Source of the DNA: an uncultured Bacteroidales bacterium
GTDB taxonomy: Bacteria; Bacteroidota; Bacteroidia; Bacteroidales; UBA932
DNA length: 12,007 bases
NCBI GenBank assembly: GCA_902491795.1
Contig: CABUIX010000064.1
Coordinates: forward strand, 1-12,007
Reading direction: 5' to 3'
Both the position numbers and the translations under genes were made by a program. Numbering within the stretch: position 1 is the first letter of the stretch; each line of letters opens with the position of its first letter. This document shows, one piece after another, positions 1 to 7,530 of the stretch. The notes below the pieces were generated by a model. The model was given only the letters and a program-made list of their open reading frames with translations, ran no database searches and had not been told where the DNA came from.

Positions 1-55
1 GACCCGCGACCTCAACCTTGGCAAGGTTGCGCTCTACCAACTGAGCTATTTCCGC
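1..55 (-). tRNA. tRNA-Gly (GCC anticodon), 3' end cut off by window edge
   Basis: Read on the minus strand, the sequence starts at position 55 with GCGGAAA (acceptor 5' strand), continues with a normal D arm (AGCTCAGTTGGTAGAGC), and an anticodon arm ACCTTGCCAAGGT whose 7-base loop is TTGCCAA, giving anticodon GCC (glycine). The variable loop and the start of the T arm are visible, but the last 20 or so bases lie outside the window. A consensus promoter lies just upstream at 66-96. Confidence 0.95.
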
Positions 56-65
56 GTTGGGACTG

Positions 66-96
66 CAAATATAGCCACAAATTTCGGTTCTGCAAA
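66..96 (-). promoter_or_regulatory. Bacteroidetes-type promoter of tRNA-Gly
   Basis: On the minus strand a TTTG (-33 element, positions 96-93) is followed after exactly 19 bases by TATATTTG (positions 73-66), a perfect match to the Bacteroidetes -7 consensus TAnnTTTG. Transcription would begin near position 59, a few bases before the tRNA 5' end at 55. This is the best promoter in the window and supports the Bacteroidales assignment. Confidence 0.8.
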
Positions 97-147
97 TTTT
101 TCGTCCGAATATATTCATTTTATGCATCCACGGCAGAACTGTGATGC

Positions 148-178
148 AAAAAAGCCGCCCAGGAAATTCCGGGGCGGC
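148..178 (-). terminator. Rho-independent terminator of the S9 peptidase gene
   Basis: GCCGCCC (154-160) pairs with GGGCGGC (172-178); on the minus strand the stem is followed directly by six T residues (153-148). It lies 24 bp past the stop codon of the S9 peptidase and would end that transcript. Confidence 0.85.
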
Positions 179-201
179 ATATCAATACGGAAGGCGGATC
201 A

Positions 202-3024
202 TTATTCTGCCGGTTCGTAGCCGAAATAATTTCCTTTGCGGGCATAAGGTATGCCTGACTTCATCCAGACAGGTTCCGGCGCATCCTTGAGCCAATAGTC
301 AAAGAACTGCTGCAGGCGGATCGACAGGTCCTTGCAGTTTCGGCGCTCGATCAGATTGTGGGCCTCGTCATTGTACTCAAGCAGCCACGCCGGCTTGCCC
401 AGTCGCCTCAGCGACATGAAGAATTCGATTCCCTGATACCAGGGAACTGCCCCGTCTGCATCGTTGTGCATTATCAGTACAGGAGTATTGACTTTGTCAG
501 CAAAGAACACCGGAGAGTTCTCGATGTAAAGATCAAGTGCACCGTCTTCCCAAAGTGTCTTTCCGATACGGCTCTGCCCGAGTTCGTACTGGCTGATACG
601 GCTGCTTCCGGACTCCCAGCGAATGCCTCCGTAGGCGCTTGTCATGTTGCCGACGGGAGCCCCTGCACCGGCAGCCGCGAACATTCCGGTACGCGTGACA
701 AGATATGCCGTCTGGTATCCTCCCCAGCTCTGGCCCTGTATGCCCATGCGGTCGCGGTCAATGAACTGGAACCTGTCGCACATCGCCTCGGCACCGGAGC
801 AGATGCAGTTGTATGCCGACTCTCCCGGATGCCCGGTCTTGTAGACGATGTCAGGAACAAATACAACATAACCGCGGCTTACGTAGAAAGGTATGTTGAT
901 TATTGAGCGGCTGGGCGCGGGACTCATGTACCAGTAGAGTTCATTTGAGCTTACCTCATAGAAATACACGAGCATAGGATATTTCTTCGAAGGGTCAAGA
1001 TTCTCGGGAGTGTAGAGCATTCCCTTGAGAGGCGTCCCGTCATAAGCATTCCACTCAACGAGCTGTACGTCTCCCCAGAGATAGTCTTCCTGCTGGGGGT
1101 TGATGTCAGAAAGCTTCGTCTCGGTCTCCCAGTTGTCACGCGTGACGTAGACATCCATCGGGTTGCGGAAATCACCTTTCAGGTAAAGGATAGCGTTGCT
1201 GCCGGAAGCCTTTATCGTGCCGGAATAGCCCGATTCGGCGAGGAAGCCGACAGGCGCGGCAGGAGTTGTCAGGCTTACGCGCGCATAACCGTTGCGCATG
1301 TCGTCCTCTCCAAAGGCGGTCAGCCATACAGGCTCCGTCAGCGGCAGTTCGGAAGGATTGCTGTAAAGGTAAGGATTGTCGCGGGCTTCAAGCTGCGTAA
1401 CGGCATATCTGGTCTTGCTGTCACGACCTGCTCCAGCTGTAAGATTGACTGCTTCGGACCCGTCGGGAGTGAATCTCCATACATCATATCTGTCCGAAAT
1501 CAGCACATATTTCTCGTCCTCGGTCCATCTGGGATAACTTACAGGGAGATATCCGCAGGGCATGTCATTGGTCTCATCGTAGAACACACATCCGGTCTTT
1601 CCGCTCAGGCCGACAAATCCGCCGTCAGAAAAAAGATTCTTGCTGTACCAGCCTCCGTCTTCAGGATTGAACCACATGAGCCAGCGCCCGTCAGGGGAAA
1701 GCGTCGTCATGCCGGTAAGACCTTCAATCAGCAGGCTGCGGCTGCCGTCCTCCAGGTTCACAAGAGAGTAGTCGGCAGTAGAATTCTCCTCCCACAAATC
1801 AGCAAGGGCATATTTGTCCATATTCTCGGAAACTGCAAAATCCGCATCACCTCCGTCAGGAATATATATATAGTCATTGGGATTCTCGGAAAGAGTGAGC
1901 AGCTTTCCGGGGGCATCAAGATTCACCACGGCAGTAAGGGATTCGCTGTAGGATCCCGCCTTGTCCATCGGAGGCAGATACAGACTGTCCCACACCCATA
2001 TATCCAGACCAGCCGCCTCGAAATCCACGACAGTCGTGTCCTTTGGCGGATAATGGCGGTAAAGTTCCATTATCAGACGGGACGACGCGTTGGAGAAACG
2101 CGGCTCTGTCTCAGACGACACGATCCAGCCTTCCGGAAGACCTTCTGCATGCCTTGAGAGGACCTCCGTTGTGCTTATGCTTTTTCCGGAAGCCGCAGTC
2201 TTGCCGGAAGCGGCAATCCGGCTGACAAACACGGAATAGCCCGGAGTCCCAGTGCTGTCCTCTTTCTCGTCCGTTGCAGTGAACACCAGCTCGTCATCGG
2301 AGTCGTTGAAAGAAATTGCCGCATAGTCCTCCTTGTCCGAAGAAAGTTCCGCGCTCAGCCCATTGGGGAAATCGTACAGTTTCACTGCCTTTACTGTGGT
2401 GGAGTCGTTTATTTTCTTCTCGATTACCGCAGCCATCTTCTCCCCAGTCCTGGAAACAGTATAGTTCAGCACGCCGCGGAGAGTATCCACAACTCCTGTA
2501 GAAGTCGTGCACATGAGCAGGTCCGAAGCATCGCCGTCTTTCTTGTCATTCGATTTGTACAGCGTCGCAAATATGTACGGTGCTGCAGAATAGCCGGTCT
2601 TGAACGACTTGGCGGCACCGAGATTCACAAGTTTGAAAGTGCTGAGGTCCACATAGGCCACACTGTCACGTGGCATCTCGTCGGCCTTCTTGCCGTCTAT
2701 CTTGGCCTGTCGTGTCTCACAATAGGGAGCCTTGATCGAGAACACGGCATATCGTGCGTCTTTCGGCACAACGATGCCGCTTCCCCTCTCGACAACCAAT
2801 TCTGCACCAGTTTCAAGGTTTCTGAAAACAAGACGGCTGTCGCCTTCCTGGGGACGAACCTGATAAGCCACATATTTCCCGTCATCCGTAAGCCGGATTG
2901 ACGGAATCGATTCCCACGAGTCATACACATCGTGGTCGAGTGCCTTTTTCTGTGCCGAAGCCAAAGCCGGACACAGGCACAATGCCGCCATTGCAAGCGG
3001 CAGAGCAAGCAAAGATATTTTCAT
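202..3024 (-). CDS. Exported S9-family (prolyl oligopeptidase-type) serine peptidase
   Basis: A 940-residue serine peptidase with an N-terminal signal peptide (basic start, hydrophobic core, ALASAQ at about 20-25), so it acts in the periplasm or at the cell surface, cleaving peptides. Residues roughly 30-640 are the region where this family carries its beta-propeller; the C-terminal third is an alpha/beta-hydrolase. The nucleophile motif GQSWGGYQ puts Ser at 766, HNDADGAVPW puts the catalytic Asp at 857, and DEAHNL puts the catalytic His at 889, so the triad is complete and in family order. The start is chosen because the signal peptide begins exactly at this ATG. The gene has its own downstream terminator (148-178) and follows the queF terminator, so it is probably transcribed alone. 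Family membership and catalytic competence are well supported; substrate preference (prolyl endopeptidase, dipeptidyl- or acylaminoacyl-peptidase) cannot be read from sequence. Confidence 0.93.
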   Translation of the reverse strand: MKISLLALPLAMAALCLCPALASAQKKALDHDVYDSWESIPSIRLTDDGKYVAYQVRPQEGDSRLVFRNLETGAELVVERGSGIVVPKDARYAVFSIKAPYCETRQAKIDGKKADEMPRDSVAYVDLSTFKLVNLGAAKSFKTGYSAAPYIFATLYKSNDKKDGDASDLLMCTTSTGVVDTLRGVLNYTVSRTGEKMAAVIEKKINDSTTVKAVKLYDFPNGLSAELSSDKEDYAAISFNDSDDELVFTATDEKEDSTGTPGYSVFVSRIAASGKTAASGKSISTTEVLSRHAEGLPEGWIVSSETEPRFSNASSRLIMELYRHYPPKDTTVVDFEAAGLDIWVWDSLYLPPMDKAGSYSESLTAVVNLDAPGKLLTLSENPNDYIYIPDGGDADFAVSENMDKYALADLWEENSTADYSLVNLEDGSRSLLIEGLTGMTTLSPDGRWLMWFNPEDGGWYSKNLFSDGGFVGLSGKTGCVFYDETNDMPCGYLPVSYPRWTEDEKYVLISDRYDVWRFTPDGSEAVNLTAGAGRDSKTRYAVTQLEARDNPYLYSNPSELPLTEPVWLTAFGEDDMRNGYARVSLTTPAAPVGFLAESGYSGTIKASGSNAILYLKGDFRNPMDVYVTRDNWETETKLSDINPQQEDYLWGDVQLVEWNAYDGTPLKGMLYTPENLDPSKKYPMLVYFYEVSSNELYWYMSPAPSRSIINIPFYVSRGYVVFVPDIVYKTGHPGESAYNCICSGAEAMCDRFQFIDRDRMGIQGQSWGGYQTAYLVTRTGMFAAAGAGAPVGNMTSAYGGIRWESGSSRISQYELGQSRIGKTLWEDGALDLYIENSPVFFADKVNTPVLIMHNDADGAVPWYQGIEFFMSLRRLGKPAWLLEYNDEAHNLIERRNCKDLSIRLQQFFDYWLKDAPEPVWMKSGIPYARKGNYFGYEPAE

Positions 3025-3027
3025 GGT

Positions 3028-3042
3028 TCTGCAATTTGCAGA
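3028..3042. promoter_or_regulatory. Perfect inverted repeat just upstream of the S9 peptidase start
   Basis: TCTGCAA-T-TTGCAGA, 7-bp arms around one central base, ends 3 bp before the peptidase ATG. The arms could bind a dimeric regulator; as RNA the one-base loop would force the inner pairs open. A weak -7-like TATATTAG (3050-3043, minus strand, one mismatch to TAnnTTTG) would put the transcript start inside the repeat, but no -33 element is found at the right spacing. Confidence 0.35.
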
Positions 3043-3083
3043 CTAATATACGGCTATTTTTCGGCAAACATGCACATACGCGG

Positions 3084-3112
3084 CACAAGAAAGGGACCGG
3101 ATACCCGGTCCC
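3084..3112 (-). terminator. Terminator downstream of queF
   Basis: GGGACCGG (3093-3100) and CCGGTCCC (3105-3112) form a perfect 8-bp stem with a 4-base loop. On the minus strand it is followed by TTTCTTGT, a moderate U-tract. It begins 6 bp after the queF stop codon and separates the queuosine genes from the S9 peptidase. Confidence 0.75.
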
Positions 3113-3117
3113 TCAAC

Positions 3118-3576
3118 TCATTCATGTTCCGCAAACCTTTTCTCGGCCAGCGCCTCGTATTTGGTTCCCGGGCGGCCGTAATTCGCAAACGGATATATGG
3201 AAATGCCGCCGCGCGGCGTGAAATAGCCTGTCACTTCAATATATTTAGGATCCATCAGGGCTATCAGGTCCTTCATGATGATGTTCACGCAATCCTCGTG
3301 GAAGTCCCCGTGGTTGCGGAAGCTGAAGAGATAGAGCTTAAGGCTCTTGCTTTCGACCATCTTGATGTCCGGCACATAGCTGATCCTTATTTCCGCAAAG
3401 TCGGGCTGCCCTGTGATCGGGCAGAGCGAGGTGAATTCAGGACAATTGAACCGCACCCAATAATCGTTGCCCGGATGCTTGTTGACAAAGGTCTCGAGCA
3501 CCTCCGGGGCATAGTCATCCCTGTATACCGTCTTGCGCCCAAGTGCCTGAAGGCCGTCATTGCTTCTGTCACTCAT
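3118..3576 (-). CDS. queF: NADPH-dependent 7-cyano-7-deazaguanine (preQ0) reductase QueF
   Basis: Cytoplasmic enzyme that reduces the nitrile of preQ0 to the amine of preQ1, the base later inserted into tRNA as the queuosine precursor. At 152 residues it is the short, single-domain (B. subtilis-like) form. Visible landmarks are FTSLCPITGQPDF with the thioimide-forming Cys52 and the catalytic Asp59, the QueF motif ESKSLKLY at 75-82, and FHEDC at 92-96 including Glu94; the spacing matches the known B. subtilis residues (Cys55, Asp62, Glu97), each shifted by three. The ATG overlaps the stop codon of the upstream yhhQ in the arrangement ATGA (3573-3576), implying translational coupling. A terminator follows immediately. 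No other preQ0 biosynthesis gene (queC, queD, queE) is present in the window, so nearby context points to use of imported precursor. Confidence 0.96.
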   Translation of the reverse strand: MSDRSNDGLQALGRKTVYRDDYAPEVLETFVNKHPGNDYWVRFNCPEFTSLCPITGQPDFAEIRISYVPDIKMVESKSLKLYLFSFRNHGDFHEDCVNIIMKDLIALMDPKYIEVTGYFTPRGGISIYPFANYGRPGTKYEALAEKRFAEHE

Positions 3577-4268
3577 TGTATATCGGATAATTTGAACGGA
3601 TTGTAAGATATTGCAGTATCGTAAGTGTCAATGCCTTCCTTGGCCTTGAGTCTTCTGACAATCCATGATGTAAGCGGCAGCACTACAATCTCATAGAGAG
3701 TCTTCACGACCACCTGGGTGAACACCATGCCGGCAATCACGGATGCCGGCATCATTCCCCAGAAGACGAACGGGAAGAAGATGCAGGAGTCGACGAGTTC
3801 CCCGCCGACGGAGGACAGCACGGCCCTTGCCCAGAATGCGCGGCCCTTTGTCAGGACCTTCATCCTGCTGAGGATCCAGGCATTGACAGTAGATCCGGCA
3901 ATGAACGCTATCAATGACGCAACGGTTGTGCGCGGAACCATGGCAAACAGAGAGTTGAAGCTCTCCGCAAGAGGCTTTGAGCCCTCGTCAAAAGGCTCGG
4001 GAAGCAGGCAGACCAGTCCGGACATCAGGGCCGTGAAGGCACTGAGGGCAAAGGCCAGCCAAATGACAAGCCTGGCCTTGCGGTACCCGTAGACTTCCGT
4101 AAGACAGTCATTGATGATGTAGGAGATCGGGAACAGAAGAACGGCTCCCGAAAGCTGGAGGGGCAGGTTGCCTACCTGCCATACCCTAGGAACAAAAAAG
4201 TTTGACGTGATGAGGCAGACAGCGAACACGACTGCCATCACCAGAAACCTGGTGCTGAATTTTGACAT
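3573..4268 (-). CDS. yhhQ: Queuosine precursor transporter, YhhQ/VUT family
   Basis: A 231-residue integral membrane protein with about six hydrophobic segments (roughly 8-25, 37-54, 66-89, 113-133, 150-172 and 176-202). The family signature PISYIINDCLTEVYGYR lies at 47-63, and a second conserved stretch GGELVDS at 155-161. Family members import preQ0 and preQ1 across the inner membrane. The 4-nt overlap with queF, which uses preQ0, supports this role strongly. The start is the first ATG after the pheS terminator, about 34 bp beyond the hairpin, preceded by AACAAGGAA, a weak ribosome-binding-like stretch. No clear promoter is visible in that short gap, so the pair may depend on read-through from pheS. 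The C-terminal tail (about 205-231) is charged and probably cytoplasmic. Confidence 0.92.
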   Translation of the reverse strand: MSKFSTRFLVMAVVFAVCLITSNFFVPRVWQVGNLPLQLSGAVLLFPISYIINDCLTEVYGYRKARLVIWLAFALSAFTALMSGLVCLLPEPFDEGSKPLAESFNSLFAMVPRTTVASLIAFIAGSTVNAWILSRMKVLTKGRAFWARAVLSSVGGELVDSCIFFPFVFWGMMPASVIAGMVFTQVVVKTLYEIVVLPLTSWIVRRLKAKEGIDTYDTAISYNPFKLSDIQ

Positions 4269-4292
4269 TTCCTTGTTTTTTAACGTGGTTTC

Positions 4293-4330
4293 AAGAACAC
4301 AGGGCCCGCCGCGTCAATTCGGCGGGTCCC
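4293..4330 (-). terminator. Hairpin between pheS and yhhQ, probable pheS terminator
   Basis: GGGCCCGCCG (4302-4311) pairs with CGGCGGGTCCC (4320-4330), a 10-bp stem with one bulged T and an 8-base loop. It lies about 15 bp after the pheS stop. On the minus strand it is followed by TGTGTTCTTG, only moderately T-rich, so termination may be incomplete and allow read-through into yhhQ-queF. Confidence 0.6.
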
Positions 4331-4344
4331 TTTCTCAACAATAA

Positions 4345-5382
4345 TTATACTTCAGGCGCAGCCTCGAATTCCTTGAGGAAGCGCAGGTCGTTTTCAAAAT
4401 AATGGCGAAGATCGTTGACCCTCCACTTGAGCATCGCGATACGCTCAAGACCCATTCCAAAGGCGAATCCGCTGTATTTTGTGGAATCAATGCCGCTGGC
4501 TTCCAGCACATTGGGATCAACCATGCCGCAGCCGAGAATCTCAAGCCAACCTGTTCCCTTGCAGATGTTGCATCCCTTCCCGTGGCAGATGTTGCAGCTC
4601 ACGTCAACCTCTGCCGAAGGCTCGGTAAACGGGAAATAGGACGGCCTCATGCGTATCTGGGTCTCAGGGCCGAACATCTCCCTAGCAAACAGCAGGATGG
4701 CCTGACGCAGATCGGCAAAGGTGACGCCCTCGTCTATGTAAAGGCCCTCGATCTGATGGAATATGCAGTGTGCACGGGCACTGATCGCCTCATTGCGGAA
4801 AACCCTTCCGGGGCATACCACACGGATAGGAACATTCATCTTTTCCATGGTGCGGACCTGGACGCTCGAAGTGTGGGTACGCAGCAGAAGCGGATTCGGA
4901 TGGCCTACGGACACGAAGAAAGTATCCTGCATGTCACGTGCGGGGTGATTCTCAGGGAAATTAAGAGCCCCGAACACATGGTAGTCGTCCTCTATTTCAG
5001 GGCCCTCGGCAACATCATATCCGAACTTCCGGAAGATATCCACAATCTCCTGCCTGACAATCGAAACCGGATGGCGGGATCCAAGCCCGAAATCATCTCC
5101 CGGCATTGTCAGGTCAACGCCGGAGCCGGCGGCAGACTCATCGCTGCCGACAGTCTCGCGCAATTCGTCGATTTTGTCCTGAACCGCCTTTTTCAGTTCA
5201 TTGAGCGAACGTCCGAATTCCTTTTTCATGTCCTTGCTCACCTCGCGGAACTCATCGAAAAGTGCCGTTACCTCGCCCTTCTTGCCAAGAAAGCGCACGC
5301 GCGCCTCCTCGACCTCTTTCTGCGTCTTGCACTTCAGGTCGGACAGCTCGGAAAAAATCCTGTCTATATCTTCTCTTTTCAT
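4345..5382 (-). CDS. pheS: Phenylalanyl-tRNA synthetase alpha subunit
   Basis: Catalytic alpha subunit of the alpha2-beta2 enzyme that charges tRNA-Phe; cytoplasmic and essential. The 345-residue product has the N-terminal coiled-coil tRNA-binding region (about 10-80), then the class II core: HPARDMQDTFF at 146-156, LLRTHTSSVQVR at 167-178, motif 2 GRVFRNEA at 192-199 with FHQIEGLYID at 208-217, and motif 3 FGMGLER at 308-314. The insertion between motifs carries Cys263, Cys266, Cys271 and Cys274 in a CxxC-x4-CxxC zinc-knuckle-like arrangement. The frame stays open for 73 codons upstream, but that part is low-complexity Arg/Ser sequence overlapping the neighbouring gene; the ATG at 5382 gives the normal family N-terminus and length. 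It follows the small secreted-protein gene with a single base between stop and start, so the two are co-transcribed. The beta subunit gene is not in the window. Confidence 0.97.
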   Translation of the reverse strand: MKREDIDRIFSELSDLKCKTQKEVEEARVRFLGKKGEVTALFDEFREVSKDMKKEFGRSLNELKKAVQDKIDELRETVGSDESAAGSGVDLTMPGDDFGLGSRHPVSIVRQEIVDIFRKFGYDVAEGPEIEDDYHVFGALNFPENHPARDMQDTFFVSVGHPNPLLLRTHTSSVQVRTMEKMNVPIRVVCPGRVFRNEAISARAHCIFHQIEGLYIDEGVTFADLRQAILLFAREMFGPETQIRMRPSYFPFTEPSAEVDVSCNICHGKGCNICKGTGWLEILGCGMVDPNVLEASGIDSTKYSGFAFGMGLERIAMLKWRVNDLRHYFENDLRFLKEFEAAPEV

Positions 5383-5383
5383 A

Positions 5384-5785
5384 CTACTGCGTTCTTTTTG
5401 CCTCCCTCTTGTCGCGGCTCTTCTTCTCTCTCTGCGCGCCGGACTTGAGGTACTTGTTCCATTGTTCCTCCGTGAAAACCTTCTTGAAAGACTGATAAAT
5501 CTGTTCCGCCCACTTGTCCTGAACGCGCGAATAAGCATCAGTGTTGCTGACCTTTGCGTCTGACAGCGCCTGAATCTCGTCACGCATTGCGGTGTAGTCA
5601 TGGGTCATTATTGAATCCACGTAGAACACCTGCCAATACTCCAGATCAAGAAGACTGGTATAGTCCTCTATCTGGGAATCAAGCGCCTCACGGAACTGCT
5701 TCTCCTGTTCTTCCGGGGTGGCCGGCTGCTGAGCTGCAAGACACAGAGGAAGGAACAGCAGAAAAGTAATACCAAAAAATTTCAT
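5384..5785 (-). CDS. Small exported protein of unknown function, co-transcribed with pheS
   Basis: A 133-residue protein that I do not recognise as a named family. Residues 1-19 form a clear signal peptide ending LAAQ; the Cys at 15 has Leu before it and does not make a good lipobox, so secretion to the periplasm by signal peptidase I is more likely than lipidation. The mature part is rich in charged and aromatic residues and looks helical, with FTEEQWNKYLKSG at 104-116, which recalls the LTxxQ-type helices of Spy/CpxP-like periplasmic proteins, and a strongly basic tail (117-133). The frame extends 13 codons further upstream to 5824, but that start would put extra residues before the signal peptide and run through the promoter region, so ATG at 5785 is chosen. 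It is the first gene of a probable unit with pheS (1-nt gap). Any chaperone-like role is a guess. Confidence 0.8.
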   Translation of the reverse strand: MKFFGITFLLFLPLCLAAQQPATPEEQEKQFREALDSQIEDYTSLLDLEYWQVFYVDSIMTHDYTAMRDEIQALSDAKVSNTDAYSRVQDKWAEQIYQSFKKVFTEEQWNKYLKSGAQREKKSRDKREAKRTQ

Positions 5786-5792
5786 AGATTTG
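5785..5792 (+). promoter_or_regulatory. -7 box of the dipeptidase-sulfatase-phosphatase operon
   Basis: TAGATTTG is an exact match to TAnnTTTG. Transcription would begin near 5799, giving a leader of about 31 nt before the ATG at 5831. No TTTG -33 element is seen 19-21 bp upstream, where the sequence is A-rich and lies within the start of the opposite gene. Confidence 0.5.
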
Positions 5793-5803
5793 TGCTTCAC
5801 AAA
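5789..5803. promoter_or_regulatory. Inverted repeat inside the divergent promoter region
   Basis: TTTGTG (5789-5794) and CACAAA (5798-5803) are separated by CTT. The repeat covers the predicted transcription starts of both divergent units and partly overlaps the plus-strand -7 box, so it is well placed to act as an operator. No regulator gene is next to it. Confidence 0.35.
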
Positions 5804-5806
5804 GTG

Positions 5807-5814
5807 CAAATTTA
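5807..5814 (-). promoter_or_regulatory. -7 box for the small exported protein-pheS unit
   Basis: On the minus strand TAAATTTG (5814-5807) matches TAnnTTTG exactly. Transcription would start near 5800, about 15 nt before the ATG at 5785. The -33 position holds only a T-rich stretch without TTTG. Confidence 0.5.
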
Positions 5815-5830
5815 GCAAAATCATTATAAA

Positions 5831-7525
5831 ATGAGAAAATTTCTACCCCTGCTTGTCGCTTTGTCGCTGATTGCCGAAAGTCGCGCCGAGGCCTGTACCA
5901 ACGTGATCATAACACCCGGAGCAAGCGCAGACGGATCAAGCATGGTTTCCTATGCCGCCGACTCGCACTGGCTGTACGGCGAGCTTTATTTCACCCCTGC
6001 CGGAAAGTTCCGCCCCGGGACGCTTCTGGACATCAAGGAATGGGACACCCAGCGCCCCCTCGGCAGCATCGCACAGGTTCCAAGCACTTTCCAGACGGTC
6101 GGGAACATGAACGTCCACCAGCTGATCATAGCCGAAACCACCTGGGGAGGCAGGGAAGAACTCGTTGACCCCAATGGAATAATGGACTACGGGTCACTGA
6201 TATACGTCACTCTCCAGAGGGCAAGGACGGCACGCGAGGCAATCAAAACCATAGTCGACCTCGCCAACACCTACGGATATCCGTCAAGCGGCGAGTCATT
6301 CTCGATTGCCGACACGAAGGAAGCCTGGGTAATGGACCTCGTGGGCAAGGGAGAGGGCAACAAGGGAATTGTATGGGTAGCACGCAGGATTCCCGACGGA
6401 TACATCTGCGCCCACGCCAACCAGGCGCGCATAACCACTTTCCCGCTCAACGACCCTGAAAACTGCCTCTACGCACCAGACGTCATCAGCTTCGCCCGCG
6501 AGAAAGGCTGGTTCGACGGCGAGGACAGCGAGTTCAGTTTCCGCGATGCCTACAATCCTCTGAACTTCGGAGGCGCGAGGGGATGTGAAGCACGCGCATG
6601 GAGCGCATTCAACATTCTCTGCGACGGCACATTCACCTACGAGGAGAACGGCGCCGAAATTTCCCGTCCCGCCAGCGACTGGCTGGACTACGCCATGGGC
6701 TATGACCTTGACGGTGAAATGCCGCTTTTCGTCAAGCCTTCGCGCAAAATCACGATGAAAGACGTTGCCGACGTCATGAGAGACCACTTCGAAGGTACCC
6801 CGATGGACATGACCCAGGACATAGGAGCCGGCGGGAACGCTCTTCCCTACCGATGGCGACCAATGGACTTCGAATGGGAAGGCAGCACATACACCAACGA
6901 GAGGGCGATTGCCACGCAGCAGACCGGCTTCTGGTTCGTTGCACAGTCTCGCGGATGGCTTCCCGATGAAGTCGGAGCCCTGCTGTGGTTCGGCTGCGAT
7001 GACGCCGCAACTTCATACCTCACGCCCATTTACGTGAACACTTCGGAAGTCCCTGAGTGCCTGCGCACAGGAAACGGAGACCTTCTGCACTACAGCCCGA
7101 CCTCGCAGTTCTGGATGTGCAACCGCATAGCGAACGCCTGCTACAAGATGTATGACCAGATGGCACCGGTGGCAAGAAAGGCTGCTGACGAATTTGAGAT
7201 CAGGCAGATGAACGAGGCCGTGCCGCAGACGGATGCCGAAGCGGCCGCTCTGGTTGCAAAGGGAAAGACCAGGAAGGCCCTGAAACTGCTCACAGAATAC
7301 ACCGTGAATACGGCACAGGACCAATTCCTCGCCTGGACCGGTCTCGAAGAACTGCTGCTTGTAAAATTCATTGACGGAAATGTCAAGGCCCAGGCCGAAG
7401 ACGGGAGTTTCCTGCATTCGGAGTATTCCGAGGGCATTCCAGAAGGTCTCACCCAACCGGGCTACACCGACATCTGGAAAGCCGCGGTGGTAAAGGACAA
7501 TGGAGAAATTCTGAAAGTCAGATAA
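5831..7525 (+). CDS. Exported C69-family dipeptidase
   Basis: A 564-residue N-terminal-nucleophile (Ntn) hydrolase of peptidase family C69. A signal peptide covers about residues 1-21 and is followed by CTNVI, so export processing would expose Cys22 as the N-terminal nucleophile, which is the catalytic arrangement expected for this family. ASADGSSMVSYAADSH (31-46) matches the conserved stretch after the nucleophile in C69 proteins, and GYPSSGESFSIADTKEAWV in the middle is also family-like. Members hydrolyse dipeptides or short peptides; here the site of action would be the periplasm. Length and domain coverage look complete. It is the first gene of the plus-strand operon, with the sulfatase ATG only 5 bp after its stop. 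The start codon lies in an A-rich leader without Shine-Dalgarno, normal for Bacteroidetes. Confidence 0.92.
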   Translation: MRKFLPLLVALSLIAESRAEACTNVIITPGASADGSSMVSYAADSHWLYGELYFTPAGKFRPGTLLDIKEWDTQRPLGSIAQVPSTFQTVGNMNVHQLIIAETTWGGREELVDPNGIMDYGSLIYVTLQRARTAREAIKTIVDLANTYGYPSSGESFSIADTKEAWVMDLVGKGEGNKGIVWVARRIPDGYICAHANQARITTFPLNDPENCLYAPDVISFAREKGWFDGEDSEFSFRDAYNPLNFGGARGCEARAWSAFNILCDGTFTYEENGAEISRPASDWLDYAMGYDLDGEMPLFVKPSRKITMKDVADVMRDHFEGTPMDMTQDIGAGGNALPYRWRPMDFEWEGSTYTNERAIATQQTGFWFVAQSRGWLPDEVGALLWFGCDDAATSYLTPIYVNTSEVPECLRTGNGDLLHYSPTSQFWMCNRIANACYKMYDQMAPVARKAADEFEIRQMNEAVPQTDAEAAALVAKGKTRKALKLLTEYTVNTAQDQFLAWTGLEELLLVKFIDGNVKAQAEDGSFLHSEYSEGIPEGLTQPGYTDIWKAAVVKDNGEILKVR

Positions 7526-7530
7526 ACAAA

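Noticed and set aside
2932..3606. 224-codon plus-strand frame crossing queF, its terminator and the S9 peptidase start
   Set aside because: It spans two well-supported minus-strand genes and a terminator and shows no family resemblance.
4402..5448. Long open frame (348 codons) antisense to pheS
   Set aside because: It lies wholly opposite a clear pheS, has no recognisable motif, and is explained by codon bias of the real gene.
5383..5601. 73-codon N-terminal extension of pheS
   Set aside because: Arg/Ser-rich low-complexity translation overlapping the small exported-protein gene in another frame; the ATG at 5382 gives the normal PheS N-terminus.
5786..5824. 13-codon upstream extension of the small exported protein
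   Set aside because: It would precede the signal peptide and cover the -7 boxes; ATG at 5785 begins a standard signal peptide.
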